64,000 bases of DNA. Source: Pezicula radicicola (lineage: Eukaryota > Ascomycota > Leotiomycetes > Helotiales > Dermateaceae). The notes below the pieces were generated by a model. It was given only the letters and a program-made list of their open reading frames with translations, was not told where the DNA came from and ran no database searches. Made by a program: the position numbers and the translations under genes. The stretch's first letter is position 1; every line of letters starts with the position of its first letter. Below are positions 1 through 13,700 of this stretch, piece after piece. The DNA lies in contig PDUO01000016.1 of NCBI GenBank assembly GCA_003008705.1, forward strand, positions 745,975 to 809,974, written 5' to 3'.

Positions 1-432
1 AAACCGCTTTGGTCATCCGTATCTTTGTGCGACGGCCAAACCCAACCACGAGCATCAGAAGAGGCGTCACATATACATATACTCGAGCTTTGGTGGAAGA
101 TCCCTCGTCCTTTCGGGTGTCGTTGGCGTCGCCATCAGCGCTGAGCGCAAGTCAAATAGTGCATGCATGCATATCGTTGGAGATACTTCGTAAAGCGTTG
201 AGGCTGCTTAGGCTTCAAACAGGAGTTCTTCGGCCTCTGTGCGTACATAGAGTTAGATGCGCCGGTTTATTGCGCAAGATGCATCAAGAGTGGGCGCGGG
301 ACAGCCATGGCAGGAGGAATACTGTATCGAAGACTCGATTTGGATCTCGATAGAGTGCGTTGCGCAGTATCGTGTTTCCATGAGTATTCTCGTCCATCGC
401 ATCACGTCAGGATATAGGATATACCGGTAGAG

Positions 433-455
433 TGATGATGATGATGATGATGATG
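433..455. repeat. (TGA)n microsatellite
   Basis: About 7.7 uninterrupted copies of TGA in non-coding DNA. Confidence 0.9.
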
Positions 456-699
456 CTATGATTCCACCACCCGAAGACCAATGGAAAATAATTAATGGAC
501 ACAACCACAACATCCGTCGTCGCAGTTCCAGCCCGTCTAATTGCCGACTGCACATCTCAAGCCGTCCCACTCAACCCGAAGAGTTGACTGGATGCTGGGG
601 CCGTAGTGGCTTGGTCTATCGTCGGCCACATGTGGGGAAGAAATGATGAAAGACTAAAACGGATTGATGGAAGGGATGGAAGGGTGGAAGAAAAGCAAA

Positions 700-720
700 A
701 AGAAAGAAAGAAAGAAAGAA
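700..720. repeat. (AAAG)n microsatellite
   Basis: About five tandem AAAG units in a purine-rich tract of non-coding DNA. Confidence 0.85.
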
Positions 721-3700
721 TTGTTCGGGATTGGTACAGAACCGGTGTGTAGTGCTTCGTAAGACCGTGAATAAAGCCGCGATGGGATGGTTTGCGTCGA
801 AGTTTGCAGCAAAAGGCGAGTGTCGGCCATACCGTTGTTGATATTAACAGCGCTGTTAAGCGATAAGGTATAATAGCTAATTACGATCGATGCGAATGAT
901 GCGGTACAAGAGGATCATAAAGCAAGCGTCGTATGTAGTCGTAGCGTAGAATCGTAGATGTGTGGCTCAGGAAGGAGATGGGCTGGCCTTTACAGGGCAG
1001 GGGTCCCTAATTATAGTGTGTGGCGATCGTCCTAAAAGGAGACCCTTGTGTGAGCAGCCCTGTCGTCGACTTTCTCTGTTTGGCCAAAGACCCTGGGCCA
1101 TCGTAACATTCCCCGTAACTGAATCGGCAGCAGCAATAATGCAAAAATGCAAAATGCAAAATGCGAAAACAACACAGTATCTGCTGTATCATACTCGAGT
1201 ACGGTCACTACTATACCGCAATAGACCCTCCAGGCGCGTCCTTACCTCGAGACCGCCATCTTCATTCTCAACTCTGCCGCCTTCAAACGCCTAATTCCTC
1301 ATTCTCGATTCCTAATTCCTACTTCCTACTTCCCTCCCCCACACGACACTAGTGCTTCCAGCTAACTAATCCACTAAGCTACCTACTGGACTGCCGAGAG
1401 AGATCAAATTGCCAATCCCGCGCTTCCCATTCCCATTCCTCATAGCCCCTCACCGACCTCCTGCATTTCTCTCTGCTCCGAAGTCTCCAAGATTACACGC
1501 CTAGGCGCGCCAAAAGACTCCCCTACTGTACTTCTCTCGCGCTCTTTCGTTGTGTGTCCCGCCCGAGTCTCCTATCGGCTTCTCATCAAGGCATAGCTTC
1601 GGTCATCCCATCCCAATATTCTACCCAATCCAATAACAAATCCTCTTGTGCAAGCTGTCCCCTAGGAATCACGGCGCCGTCCCAAATGTTGATTCGCCTC
1701 TTTTGTCAATCTTCCAGAATGCGCCCTGACCGCCCTATGCTCACCCTAATGCTTCTTCCTTCCCTCTCACAACAAACTTCTTTGCTTCCATCTCGTCTGA
1801 ACTTTAATAACTAAAGTTCATGATCATTTAGTCCAGAATACTGGAGTGTTTTTTGTTAGTCAGTCGCACGCTTTTCCACTATTGCAACAAACAGCAGACA
1901 CGTACCCTCTCGTCCGCATCCTTCTCGCAAAATAGCAACTTAAGAGTACGTTGCCTTCCACGAGTGGTCTTCCAGCTTACGACTACCTACATACTCGATC
2001 GCCTTGAGTTCAGCGGGTGCTGGCGCTTGTATTTCTCCATCCAGAAGAACGCTCATGCTACGTCCCCACATCCCGACATTTAACGTTATTCAGCTCAAAA
2101 GTCGAAACAATTGCTGTCGGCTGAAGCGTACGCACTCATCATAGGCCAACGTACTGTTGAAACGAAAAGCCTCTAACAAAGGGAACGGCGGAAGTCCCAT
2201 AAACACCCCAATTCCGAACTCCAGCATTGGATGAAGTGGATACAAAACCACGGCCATCCGAATACTTAAAAGGTAATCTCCAACCTTATGTATTTTGGCA
2301 CCGAGACAGCCTGCACATCATACAAGACTGTTCTACTGCGCACGACAGGAAATCTGCATCTCGTCGCAGATTCTGGCTCACAGCTGAAATTAACAAGGCT
2401 GGATTTCGAGAGCACTTAGTTGTCCGACATAGTCGCCTTCACATACCTACCTACTCCACACAGGCTTCATTATTCCATTCACTCCTCAAGTTCCCCAACT
2501 GCCTGCCTTCCAACAGTCAGCCCACTCGCGCCTCTTTGGACTAGCAACCATCAGCCTCTTTCAACACGCACTACACACCACACCTGAAAATAATTGGGGC
2601 CCTTGGACTTGGCATCTCCTTACGGCGACACCTCCCCTTTCTCTTCCAGACTTGACTGCAGTAGATTTCGTATCCTGTGCAGTTATAGGTGTGCACATTT
2701 ACTCGTACAGTTCATTTTTGGGACTTGTACAGTGTACTTGGGGCTACTGCTACTCGTACAGTACCAAGACTCTGCTGCTTGCACGGCTCGCTACTCAATA
2801 CCCGCTTGTCAGCGCCTCGTTCCCCACTCGCTCAAACTGTACGTATGCCCTGTCATGCCCTGCCCTGCGCTTCTTATTTTATTATTTTGCGCCCCCCCTT
2901 GCATCCCTGCACAACCTGCACACCAAGATTGGGGGAGTCATCTGTGCGCCAGCATTTATTTGGGACCAGTACGCTACTGTACCGTACAGGGTCCTTAAGC
3001 CTCTTGGACCCCAACCCTGGTACGGCATTCACAGAACACCCTTACCCTTAACTGCACTGTACACCCCCCCTCCTCCTCTCCCTTCCCTCTACATACTTCA
3101 CCCTGGCCGCATCACCAGCATGCGCACTCTCTTTCTACCCATATTTTCTCCACACCCTTACGAACCTTCAACTACATGTCACCGGCACTTTCTCTGTTAG
3201 ACTACTTACTGCACCAACTCCGACGCTACGCAGCATGACCATGACGCCATGAGCATCTGCAATATTTGAAGTCTGACATCTTTTTTTCCCATGTAGACAA
3301 GAGAATAGAGAGCGCGCGAGCGAGACAAGACAAGACAGTTGCGATTTACGGGTGGCTGCATATCGTTCTTGAACCCCGGGTCAAAGTCAGAGCCGCCAAT
3401 CCTCCCAAGAGCTCTACTTCGCTTTCTATGTTTACGCTTATCCATCTGTATGTATGCTCTTCCCTTTTCCACTTGTTGATACAGCACCACACCTTTTCGC
3501 CGTCTGCCGCCCTCTACCTTGAACTCTCCTCGTCCAGAGCTTTTGCATCTCACACTCCCTGCTTCCATAACCCTCAGCTGCTCCAATATGGCCCAACCAC
3601 CTACACCGCAAGAGAAGCTTCCAGCTAACAAAGCCGGTTCTTGAAGCTAGATTTGCGCCTGGGAATACTTTATCTTGAGAGTTTCAACTTCCCGAGACCA

Positions 3701-3853
3701 GCCGACCTAGACTACTACTTATTAGCCAGAATACGGACGGCAATCTGACCGCTAGGCTCCAAGCTCCAAGCTCCAGTTGATCAGATCGCAAGCACCGGCA
3801 CACTACCTCATACTACTCTACTACACTACTACTACACATCACACTTCCATATC

Positions 3854-3874
3854 CACACACACACACACACACAC
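3854..3874. repeat. (CA)n microsatellite
   Basis: About ten uninterrupted CA dinucleotides in the pyrimidine-rich leader region of medA. Confidence 0.9.
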
Positions 3875-4637
3875 TGCGAGAGCCTACCACCAGCCCACCA
3901 GCCCGCCGCCAACCCCACCAGCTTGTTCAACTAACACGTTAAACTTTCCAAACTTGCCTACTCCTCACTACTGCTTCCTCTTTTAATCGCGGCCCTCTCC
4001 TTCCTCTAGCCTCACCGCGACACGGTTCCAACCTAAATTTCTCGTGCGCGCCTTGCTCGGCTCCTGAATCAAAAGATCAGAACATCAACATCTAGAACTT
4101 GGTGCCTTGATATTCACCGCGAACTCACCCCCATCACAAAGAAAAATCGACCATCTGACCGGGCACATCTCCTCGTTCAGTCTCACTCGTCTACATTGCT
4201 CATATACAAATACGAAGACACCCGCGCACTGTCTTCAAGACCTTTCCCGACTCATTTCCATGGACGTGAAACTTCTGAGCTCTTCCGCCCGCGACAGGAT
4301 TCACACATAAATCACGTTTCCTCCCGACCTTGGTCTTCCAACTTCAGAATAACTCAAACCCCCTTCTCAGTCATCTACTCCCGCCATTGTTTTGGCTACC
4401 GCCAAACTGGCATCCTCAACTTACAGTCTGTTCGAAGTAAGTCAAATTTGACCTTTCCTGCTGCCTGACGAAGGACTATCCAGCTAATCCTCAGTGCCAT
4501 AGCCCAAGTACCTTTCTTCAGGTAGACCCTTCATACTCGACGAAGGGTACGCTTCGCCGGAGACTGCGGCACTCCACGAAGAAGGGTACGAGGGAGCCCT
4601 CGTGGCGAGGTCAAATTCCGTGACCGAGCTCCTCTCG

Positions 4638-6913
4638 ATGTCTGCCTACGGAAAGTCGCAACCACCACATGGTTAGTCACCGATGAGTCCTGCACCCTCT
4701 GGGAGCATTCACGTCTTCACGTGAGCACTGCAATCCTTGTACTAACACTGAACAGGCTATGATACTGGTCGAGCATACCAAGAAAGTGCATACTCGTTCC
4801 CTGCGCCACAATACGTACCCCAGTCGTCGCTCCCAACATCAACAGCAGCGCCCAGCTACCAACATGCAAATCAGATGACTGCTATGGATTATGGTTCCCA
4901 TCAGGCGCGACCCCCATACGATGATCATTCGGGCCCTTACCTTAACGTTGGATCAACCTCCATTCCTGAGGTTACATCCTATCAACCGCAAAGAGGTATT
5001 GGAGGCAGCAAGATATACGTGCAAATCACAGCCCTCTATGAACTCATGACAACAAACCTACCGACTTTCTACCTGTTCTTCGGACAACGAAAGTGTCCAG
5101 CTTCTCTTACCAAGATGGCCCACCAACAAGGAGCAGCATGTCAATATACTGTGACCGCTGAAATCCCACCCTTCTCATCAACGAGATCGCCGTCTTCTCA
5201 CGTTGGAGTTTATATGCTTCTGGAAACTGGCGACGGGGATTTGATAGACAGGGTCGATGTTGGACAGTTTACATATTTAGACGACGGGAACATGAGTGGA
5301 AGCAACACACCCCTCGACAATAGCAGAAAGAGGAAGATGTCAGATTCGGAAGTGCTGTCGAGAAGTCCGGCGAAGCGCGCATCAAATCAAAACTTGAGAC
5401 AGAAGGAGGACTACAACACGTACGGTTACGCAGATGCCGCGTCGTACTCGCCATACCTTACACCGAATCCCCAATATTCCAGCCTGATACAAAACTACGG
5501 TCGAGCGCCTGGTGGTTATCCAGCGGCCCAACCTTCGCGCCAAATTTCATATGGATATTCCAACTCGTCTAATGCATCATTGCCCTCAGTCAAGGCGGAG
5601 ACGTGGAATCCGGCATACTCAGGTTTTGATACTACGATTAACCGAAATCAAGGGTTGCCGTCGAATGCATCTATCAATCGTCCAGCACTTTCTGGTTTGC
5701 CATCACCAGGAGCTGCAAACCCACCTTTAATTAGAACCACTTGTCTACAACAAACACCGAGTCCCGCCAATACACCCCATGGAAATGTAGGCCAACATTA
5801 CAATGCTTATTCTTTGTACCCGCACAAGGCGAAGCTGGATCTGAAAGGAGAACTCAAGTCTATGAGGGACAACTGGACCGCAGATGAGTGGGAAAGTAAA
5901 AGGCGGCTTGTACACTTTAAAAGGTCACAGTCCGGAAGCACGATCACGGCGACATTTCAACCAATATCTCTAGACGAAAGGCCTCAGAACAGCGTTTGCA
6001 TTAGTTGCATTTATTGGGCAGAAAAAGAAGACTATTATGTTACGAGTGTCGATACAATTTACCTACTTGAACAATTGGTTGCAAATCGATTTACTGTTGA
6101 GGAGAAGAACAGGATTCGGAGAAACTTAGAAGGTTTCAAGCCTTTGACCGTCTCCAAGGGCAAACCCGAAAGCGAAGAATTCTTCAAGGTTATCATGGGG
6201 TTTCCTACTCCCAAACCTCGCAATATTGAAAAGGATGTCAAAGTGTTCCAATGGGATGATCTGTCACAAGCCTTGAAGAAGATCATCAGCAAATACGCAA
6301 GTATTCCTCCATCTCACGCCAGAGTAAATTACTAACATCTAGATAGTCGGCCAGTCCATCTTCGATAGTACCGCCGGCTCCAACCCTCCTGACCCCGATC
6401 AGCTCGACTGGTTACACAACAGAAGCTTCATCTGCCGGCATACCATATGCAAGCGAACATCATGCAGCCGTCTCGCCACGGTCAATATCTGGATCAAACA
6501 GCTCTATCGCATACAACTCCAACGTTCCCACGAGGGTGCTGTCCCCCCACGATTCCAAATCGATGATACTCCAGAGCGGGCCGCCTGATCTGCGACTTTC
6601 GCTCCCCCAAAATCATGAGCCAACCAGTCAGTGGCAAGGAGGCCAGCATCACATGGCGAAGCCTCAGTCACAATATCAACAATATGGAGCCCAGAGCGCG
6701 AGGACCACATCCTGGGACCTCTCGTCTTATCTCGAGAACACTCCCGCGACTGGCGCCGGCACTTCTGCCGGGGGGCAGTCACTCAACTACAGCGCGCAAA
6801 CTTCGCACAATAATGGCCGCGGCTTGTCGGATGCATCCGGTGCGCACGACGAAAACAGGAATATGGGCAACATATTGAGTCAATCTGAGAGTCACCAGAC
6901 GCCGCGGACATGA
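4638..6913 (+). CDS. medA: Medusa-type transcriptional regulator (MedA/ACR1/REN1 family)
   Basis: Fungal developmental regulator. The family (A. nidulans MedA, Magnaporthe ACR1, Fusarium REN1) controls conidiophore and conidium morphogenesis in the nucleus. Exon 1 is 4638-4671 (start MSAYGKSQPPH), then an 84-nt intron with donor GTTAGT, branch site ACTAAC and acceptor at 4755. Exon 2 holds two conserved blocks: an N-terminal one with GGSKIYVQ and FYLFFGQRKCP, and a C-terminal one running from LKGELKSMRDNW to QALKKIISKYA. A last intron starts near 6301 or 6324 and ends near 6346 or 6368. The final exon then runs to the stop at 6913, encoding a Ser/Gln/Asn-rich tail ending HQTPRT. Both ends need RNA support. 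The last intron cannot use donor 6324 with acceptor 6346, since that would leave 23 nt. The open frame upstream of 4638 may extend the N-terminus. Confidence 0.82.
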
Positions 6914-9900
6914 TTCGCTTGTGCCTCGTGATTGGCGATTGGAGGGCAAGAGCGGGAAAGAGGGTGTCCTGGTCCACGCCATTGGTCATGCGCCCAATCT
7001 GACTAGCGCATTTACACCCCGGCCAACACCTCGTATCTCCTCACATGCGCCATCACCACTCCCTCACTGCTCATCACTGCTCAGACTGCGCACACTACGC
7101 ATTCCTCACAGTCCTGCACAACATCATACATCGCGACGACGAGCTGTCGATATCCAATAGATCCCATCGTATCAGCCACGACCACCCCCTTTCGCGCTCA
7201 TGAAACAAACATGAGGATGTTTCCATTCACGACAACGACACCCTCTTCTATCTAAAGCCGTATCTCTCAATATCTCCGAAATGGCCGCCGCGTCGACTAT
7301 CTATCTCTTTTTCCATCACACGCACCTATGTCACCTATGTCTCTTCGCATCCATCTACTTCCTTGCTTGGCTTACTTTGGGGGTGTCCCGTATTCGTTAC
7401 TCCTTAGTTCATTATTTTTTTTACCTGTTTATTTACATTTGCACTCATCATAGATCATCATAGCATTTGTTTCGGTGCGGGGTTCGGTGGCTTTGGGACT
7501 GGCGTTTCCCAGTGAGGGTTGCATTTCTTGGTTGTGTGCATAAGATACCACGGCGTATACAATTTTGCTTCGGCTTCGTTTCTTCAACTCAGTCAAACTT
7601 TTTACCGAAGAACATCATATACAAGTTCTGTTAGACATGTGCGCTCACGCGAATGTACTCTCACAAATTCCTGTGATTTTTCCTTTGCTTATTTTCTTCT
7701 CCATCTCCTTTGCATTCTCTTCTACTGGGCTGGCTGTATGATTTCATGAATTTTTTTTCTGGTTGTATTCGTGCAGCATTTTTGCCTGGCACATCCATTT
7801 GTTGGAACGGTTGGGGGTTCCGGCGTTTGGCAGGTGATTTTTTTGATTATAGGGAACACCAATCTGCAGTACGCTGGTGTATTAGCTGGTTGGTTGGATG
7901 TGGATGGTTAGGAAGGAGCAGCAGGAGCTGGAATTTGACAAGGGCATATATTATCATCATCCACCTTAATTTCTAATACGCAAACTTTGCACTACTGTCT
8001 ACTCTTCTATCCTTAGCGCGATCTCTCTTTTTTTTAAACGTTGCATTGCTTGTCTTCAGCTGCATGGACTCTTGGCTGGTACCACTTATTCTTGAAAATA
8101 CAACGCAAGTGCATACAGGATGCAGAATGATCAGAATGACCGTTGTATCTGTTTCTTTGCTTTTCCTGCCTTTCTTTGACTGGCTAGAGGCCGATGCGAT
8201 ACACACCGTTTTATCCCGTATGCGGCCAAGGCAGGTCGAACAGGGTTTAAATCTAACTGCTGAGCTGCTGCAGTCTGCACCTTCAGGGAAGCAAACAAGC
8301 AGGACAGCAGGGATTCCCAGATCTTATCGGTGTCTTGGGTGATGCAATAGCGGGGGATCTTATTACAACAGCCCGTCCTCCACGCGCCAAAACGAAATTG
8401 CACGCGTGTGTTTCACACCCCTACCGTCGCTTAATAAATTCAACGGTGTTTGCCGCGCTGAGACTTCTTCTCCTCACAGCTTCCTTCCTTCGCGTTTGAG
8501 TGCTTCGATGCCAAATAGTAGTTTTGTTGGAGTTGACTCTATGACGAGCGAGGCATATTGAACCTTCCTTGCGCAATTTTATATTTGATATTCCATCGTC
8601 GAGACTCGATCAGGAACAAGTGCTCCCGCGTCTATCTTTCGTGCCTCCTCGTTCCATCATATGATCTACGACAAGGGCCACGAATCCTTTCGCCCCAACT
8701 CTCCGCGGCTTCGCTAGGGCGGAATCAGTAATAGATTTAAAGTACGGAGCGAACGCCAGACTTGACTAGTGGGGCCGAAGTGCACCGGCACCTGAGGAAA
8801 AAACGTTTGCTTTTGTTTCAATTTCATGCGAATTGCGTATTCATGGCTATTCTTGTTCGGAATTATCTTTCTCGGGGCCGTTAAATTTAACTTGTTGGGT
8901 TTTTGGCCGCCCTCTTTTAAGGTTAAGTTTTCAAGATGATTTGGGCCGGGGTAAAACGGTTTTTGTTAACTTGTTCCAAGTATTGCTTGTGCCCTCGTGA
9001 CAGCAATAAATCCTTCCTTCTTCCGGAATGTGAAGCCGTATGGGAAAGTGTATTTTAGACTTTTGGCGACTATTGAGACACGCGGCTGCTTTCAAAGGCT
9101 GTTTTTGAAGTAAGGTTTTCATCATCCCGAGCCCGAGGTCCGAATTTTCAATCTTCGGGTCGGGATACAATTTTGCTTTTTTGTTAATGACCGGTACGAT
9201 TGCCGTATTTCCTTGGGACGAAGAGAGACATCAAGGAATGGACAGAGAGAAAGTCCTATATGATCATCATCATATAGGGTGGTGGCGTGGACTTTACTCG
9301 CGTATGATTACTTCGCTCTACAGCAGTCTATTGATTTCCCAACACATCGATCCATTGATTAGAATGTTGCAATCCTAAATCTCCGGTATGAATACCGGAA
9401 CTATATATTTTCATCCTCTCCTCACATCGTATGATGACGCGTGTATTTCATACACTGCAGTGCTCAGCATTTACTGTAAGGCTGTGACTTTATTTCTGTT
9501 CCTGCAGATGGTCAGGTACAGTGACATCCTAGGCGGCTGATGGACCACTATAAATAAGAACATGTGGGGGAGAGAGTGCTTGTTACAGTATTTTTGGTGC
9601 CAATGGTGTCATCTATTTTATATATTGCTTTTTAAGGTGGTTGTTGGCAGGGGGTACGTTTAAAGTTACGTCTTTGCTCTACACCTTTGAAACGTGAGGT
9701 TGGTAAAAGGAACAAGGTTACGGAGGGTACTGTACCTCGCTAAGAACAAGGCTGGCGCGTGATTCTTTTGCTGTACAGTGCACGTTTTCGTGGGTTTCTA
9801 CTAGTGGTGAGGGTTTTCTTCTTCTTTATTTTTGGACCTCGAATGAAGTTGAAGATCTCCACCATCTCGCTGAGCTTCTTTTAGAGATAGATGATTGGGG

Positions 9901-10780
9901 ATTGGGGATTGGGGATTATGGCGATGATGACGACGATAGAGAGGAATGGGAAAGGGTGGGATGCAAGGTCTGAAATTAGTCGCGATTTTGATGGTGATAT
10001 AGAGAAGGTTAGTATTATTGGAGCGGGGTGGACAGGACCCAGTGGTGGGGTTGGAGGGAGATGGAAGTGGATTTTCTGGAGGGGACTGATAGGGTGGGTT
10101 CTGTGATATAATGCCGTGTTGAAATCTGGTTGTCGGAAGTGGAAAGTCCATGGTGTGGTCACACGTGGTGTTTGTTTAGATCTAATTTCATAGTAATGAA
10201 AGTGAAGGCTACTGGCGCAAGTTTTCTTTGTTTGGTCTTGTGGGCTGCTTTTGAGCTAGGCTTAATTCACTTGTACCGAGTTATGTGGAGGTGTGTTGGA
10301 TGCATAGTCCGATCCGTATCTATACTATAGGTAGGTATGTATGTACTTAAGCCTATTCTCTATTTGTAGAAATTCTCAAGAATTCTTTTGTTGCACGACG
10401 TCCTTTTTAGTGCGATGGTTGGTATGTTTTAACTCTAAAGCATCCAAAGCTTAACTAAAGTCTTGGCTTTATGATGAGTGTGGGCTCTGGGGTGATGGGA
10501 TCGAAATTAGGACCGTGGGTTTGGGTTGGTTTCAGATGGGGGGTTTTTCGTTGCGTATCGCAGTTTTTAGTGTGGCGTTTTTTTTTTTTATCTTCGGTCG
10601 CGGGGTTGGCGGTTTGGGGGATTTGGGATGGGATTGGATGGGGTCTAAGAGTGTGTGGTAATGTGTGTACTATTGATTATGGGGTAGTGGTGTTTTGGGC
10701 TGTGCTGAGTTTCATCGTTTATGGGCATGCGATTCAATATGTGCGTTATTTGCGTTGGTGTTGTTTAGAAGGCTAGGAGC
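6914..10780. other. Non-coding region (medA 3' flank and intergenic)
   Basis: No gene is supported. The part near 6914-8400 is probably medA 3' UTR and flank, with T-rich stretches. The rest has scattered short frames on both strands and no conserved protein. A G-rich stretch around 9890-10100 and 10480-10660 gives artificial proline-rich frames on the minus strand. ATTGGGG is repeated three times at 9894-9914. Confidence 0.55.
9894..9914. repeat. ATTGGGG tandem heptamer, 3 copies
   Basis: Three exact tandem copies of a 7-base unit carrying G4 runs, followed shortly by another GG. The plus strand could in principle fold as a G-quadruplex. The context is non-coding. Confidence 0.85.
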
Positions 10781-13700
10781 TTCTCGACGACTTGAACTTA
10801 CTTCCTAATTTATCTTATTTATGTCTTAGATGTTTCCTCTAATAGATAAATACCCTCGGTCTATTGACCCTGCTTCTTTGATCGTAGAGTTGCTTCATTT
10901 CATGCTATACAATACACACGCCTTTAGAGAATGCCGAGGGAAAGCATCTAGCACTCTTTGCACCTTCAATTCCTAATTTTATTTCATTATAAGACTTCAT
11001 CTCACTAGTCGCAGATTTGTCTTCTATTATTTACATATGTTTGCCTTGTGGTTAGGGAATAGCTACTCAAAGATTTATTTAATGTTTTTTCTAGTGCCTT
11101 GGATTCGAGAATCTTTGAAAGACCAAAGCTTTCGAGTTTTTCAATGTGGAATGTGAGACTGAATTTTACAATGCATCGTACTATCACTTACCGGCGACTG
11201 CTACCTAGGGTTTGCTAATCCTAAATACCATGTTGGCAACATAATTGAGATAACTTTGAACTAATATTTGCAAAAGTTACTTTGACGCGCAAGCTTACAG
11301 AATACCCATGAAAAACGAATTCTCTATTGTTATAGTAAAGTAAATGAGATTGTCTTAGTCCTAACTGCTATCTCTTCAAGACTAAGTGCAATTTTCTCTT
11401 AGACAGAAGGGCCAAGAAAGTTAAGCGACCTTCCTCGCTTAACACCTCTGGTAGGAAAGCCTCGGAAAAGAAAAGGGAACTTCTATTCTCAAGAGAACTA
11501 ATCGCTAATCTTCTAAAGCAGCTTACTAATATATTTTAGAGTGCCTAAATTGCTATAGGAAGTAGACTAGAGAAGTACGAGGCTTTTCCGTTCTAATTTT
11601 GTATTAGAAAGATTACTCGATTATATAATCTTAAAATCATTGCCAGAGATTAATAGTGCTTATTAATAGTATATTGTGCTATTAAACGGGACTTACAGCC
11701 AAAGTACTTATATAATAGCTGATAGATGTAGTGGTTCTCATAGGCAAGGAATAAAAAGGTGGAGGTATCTGTTCCTTGTTTTTATAGTTCTAGTCAAATC
11801 GCCAAGTTGTTTTGATAATGCAAGCAAAGTGTGAAGATGGAAGTCAACTAACACTACCAGGAAGCTAAATAGTAGCTTCTGCAAGCTTTTATAAAAGAGC
11901 GGTAATAGTTGTGTCTTATATAAAGGTCAAATTTTTTCCTCTTTACAAGCAAGACCTTCCTCTGTGCACCTATGTCACTAGATTAGCTTATAAAAGTGTC
12001 TATACCAACATATGTAGATGAACACAAGCAACACCCCTAGCTTTGGCCTTATATAGTGTTTCCAGCCTATTACAAATTCAACGCCAAGAGGAGTATTCGT
12101 CTCTATCACAGTGGAGTGTTTGAAACACAAAAATTACATTTGAGTTTCTAGTGGTCCTAGGACATAGAGATTAAATTTTTTACTTTTAGCTCTTAAATGC
12201 ATAATTTTGTAGCAGTCTACAAGTCTTGCCTAGTAGTGTAAAGGTATTAGCCTTCAACGAATCTGAATTAGGTCTTCTAGTTGTAGGTTGGAATATTTAA
12301 AGGCAACATGGCAATTATATAAATTTGAACAGAATTCTAGGTGTTTGGTTTCTTGTATAATATCCCGATCTTGCGATACCTATCTAGAATCTCGGCAGGC
12401 TTTACCCACAATGTTTACAGAGATAGAACAACGAAATCATCTCTTGTATGGATAGTTGAAGTTGTTGAAATCGGCCGGACCCATATGATTAACTAACCCT
12501 GCTATGAGCTCACATTTGCAGTCAGTAGTGAAGGAAACCAATATGTCAGACAGATTCTGCGATCTCAGAGAGATATACTCAGAGCCTTAAAGTACAGTCC
12601 CAGACGACCGATTTTACAGTAATAGCACATTAGCAAGGAAATCTATCTTAGTTTCAGCTTGTCTTAGGGATATCTAGAAGCCACAGGCTAGATAGGACCA
12701 GAGACGTCTAATTAAGAGGAGATAGAAATCCTTGTATAGTGCTAAAATAAAGTTGTATCGCGCACTATATACAAGACTAGATATTTATTCTTAGATGGCC
12801 TAGACTGTGTTTATATTAGAATAGAAAATTTAGACTAGCATAAAGAACAATTTAGTTTGTTGTTATACTTAAGGTTGTTATTAGTTGTAGGATTTTTCTC
12901 CTTCTAGAATGTTTAAACTAGATCCTTAGTAAGATAAAAAATTAAGCAATGTTTATTAGCATTAAGTATAGGTTAGTAGATGTTTAATTAGAGAGCAGTT
13001 AGATTTTTCTTGACATCAAGAAAATGCCTCTTGGGCAATAAATGGTGTATCTACTACGATTATAATTACTCATGGTCTTTATGCTAACTTAGTCGTTGAT
13101 TCATTATAAACATGAAGAACGGCGTTGCTACAATACACTCTTAGACAGGACATGTTACATATTCTAAAATCACTTCTGATTCAGGATATAAATATCAATT
13201 CCACCCATCATTGCCGAGTGCCATTCGAACTATGGCTTCAATCATATTCCGTTCATGAGTTCGACTACAACTGTGCAACCTTTGCGCAGTACAACCTTCC
13301 TAGTCTCAATATAGGCAATGAGAAATGTCTCCACCGAATCGAGGAGTTAGGCCGGAACACGTACACAGCAGAGATCTTTCGAAAGCGAAGCGCCGCCGGC
13401 CTAGTCACCTTTATACACATCTACATACACATCTACATACACATCTACATACCAAGCCTACTTAAAAGGAGCAGAGAATGTGAGGGTGACGTATTGGCAA
13501 TGCTACTTGAAATTCATTCACCTTCGACTTTTGTACTCGGACGTTGACCAAAACAACAGTAGTAGATCATATAAAATTCACTCTCTACCTCGCTTATTCC
13601 CTGACCTCCAAGACCAGTTCCTAAGACCAAAAAATCGAAAAGAAATGGCAAAAACTCTGGCCAACTGGTTTTGACGCCAACTGTTAGAGAACCAGGTGAA

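Larger units (their letters stand above)
1..4637. other. Long gene-poor upstream region of medA
   Basis: I see no convincing gene here. The plus strand is rich in C and T runs, especially 1200-4500, as expected for a fungal promoter and 5' leader. Short open frames are numerous but lack coding character; both strands are open over the same bases near 3206-3631. Several short ATG frames would act as upstream ORFs if transcribed, for example a 16-codon frame starting at 4260. Simple repeats: GAT/TGA at 433-455, AAAG at about 700-720, CA at 3854-3874. A possible leader intron has donor GTAAGT at 4437 and acceptors at 4494, 4502 or 4521. The frame is open from 4503 into the medA start, so part of 4503-4637 could be coding. 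Confidence 0.6.

Noticed and set aside
2594..3200. Overlapping plus-strand frames rich in Cys, Tyr and Pro
   Set aside because: Three frames are open over the same C/T-rich DNA, which is a sign of composition and not of a gene.
3206..3631. 141-codon minus-strand open frame with an opposed 120-codon plus-strand frame
   Set aside because: The plus strand is pyrimidine-rich, which opens the reverse frame by composition. There is no known domain and both strands are open.
9801..10162. Proline-rich minus-strand frames
   Set aside because: They are the complement of G-rich repeats; several frames overlap and no domain is visible.
13125..13547. 140-codon frame in the AT-rich block
   Set aside because: It runs through a 12-bp tandem repeat that yields HIYIHIYIHI text. 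No family was recognised, so I treated it as chance.
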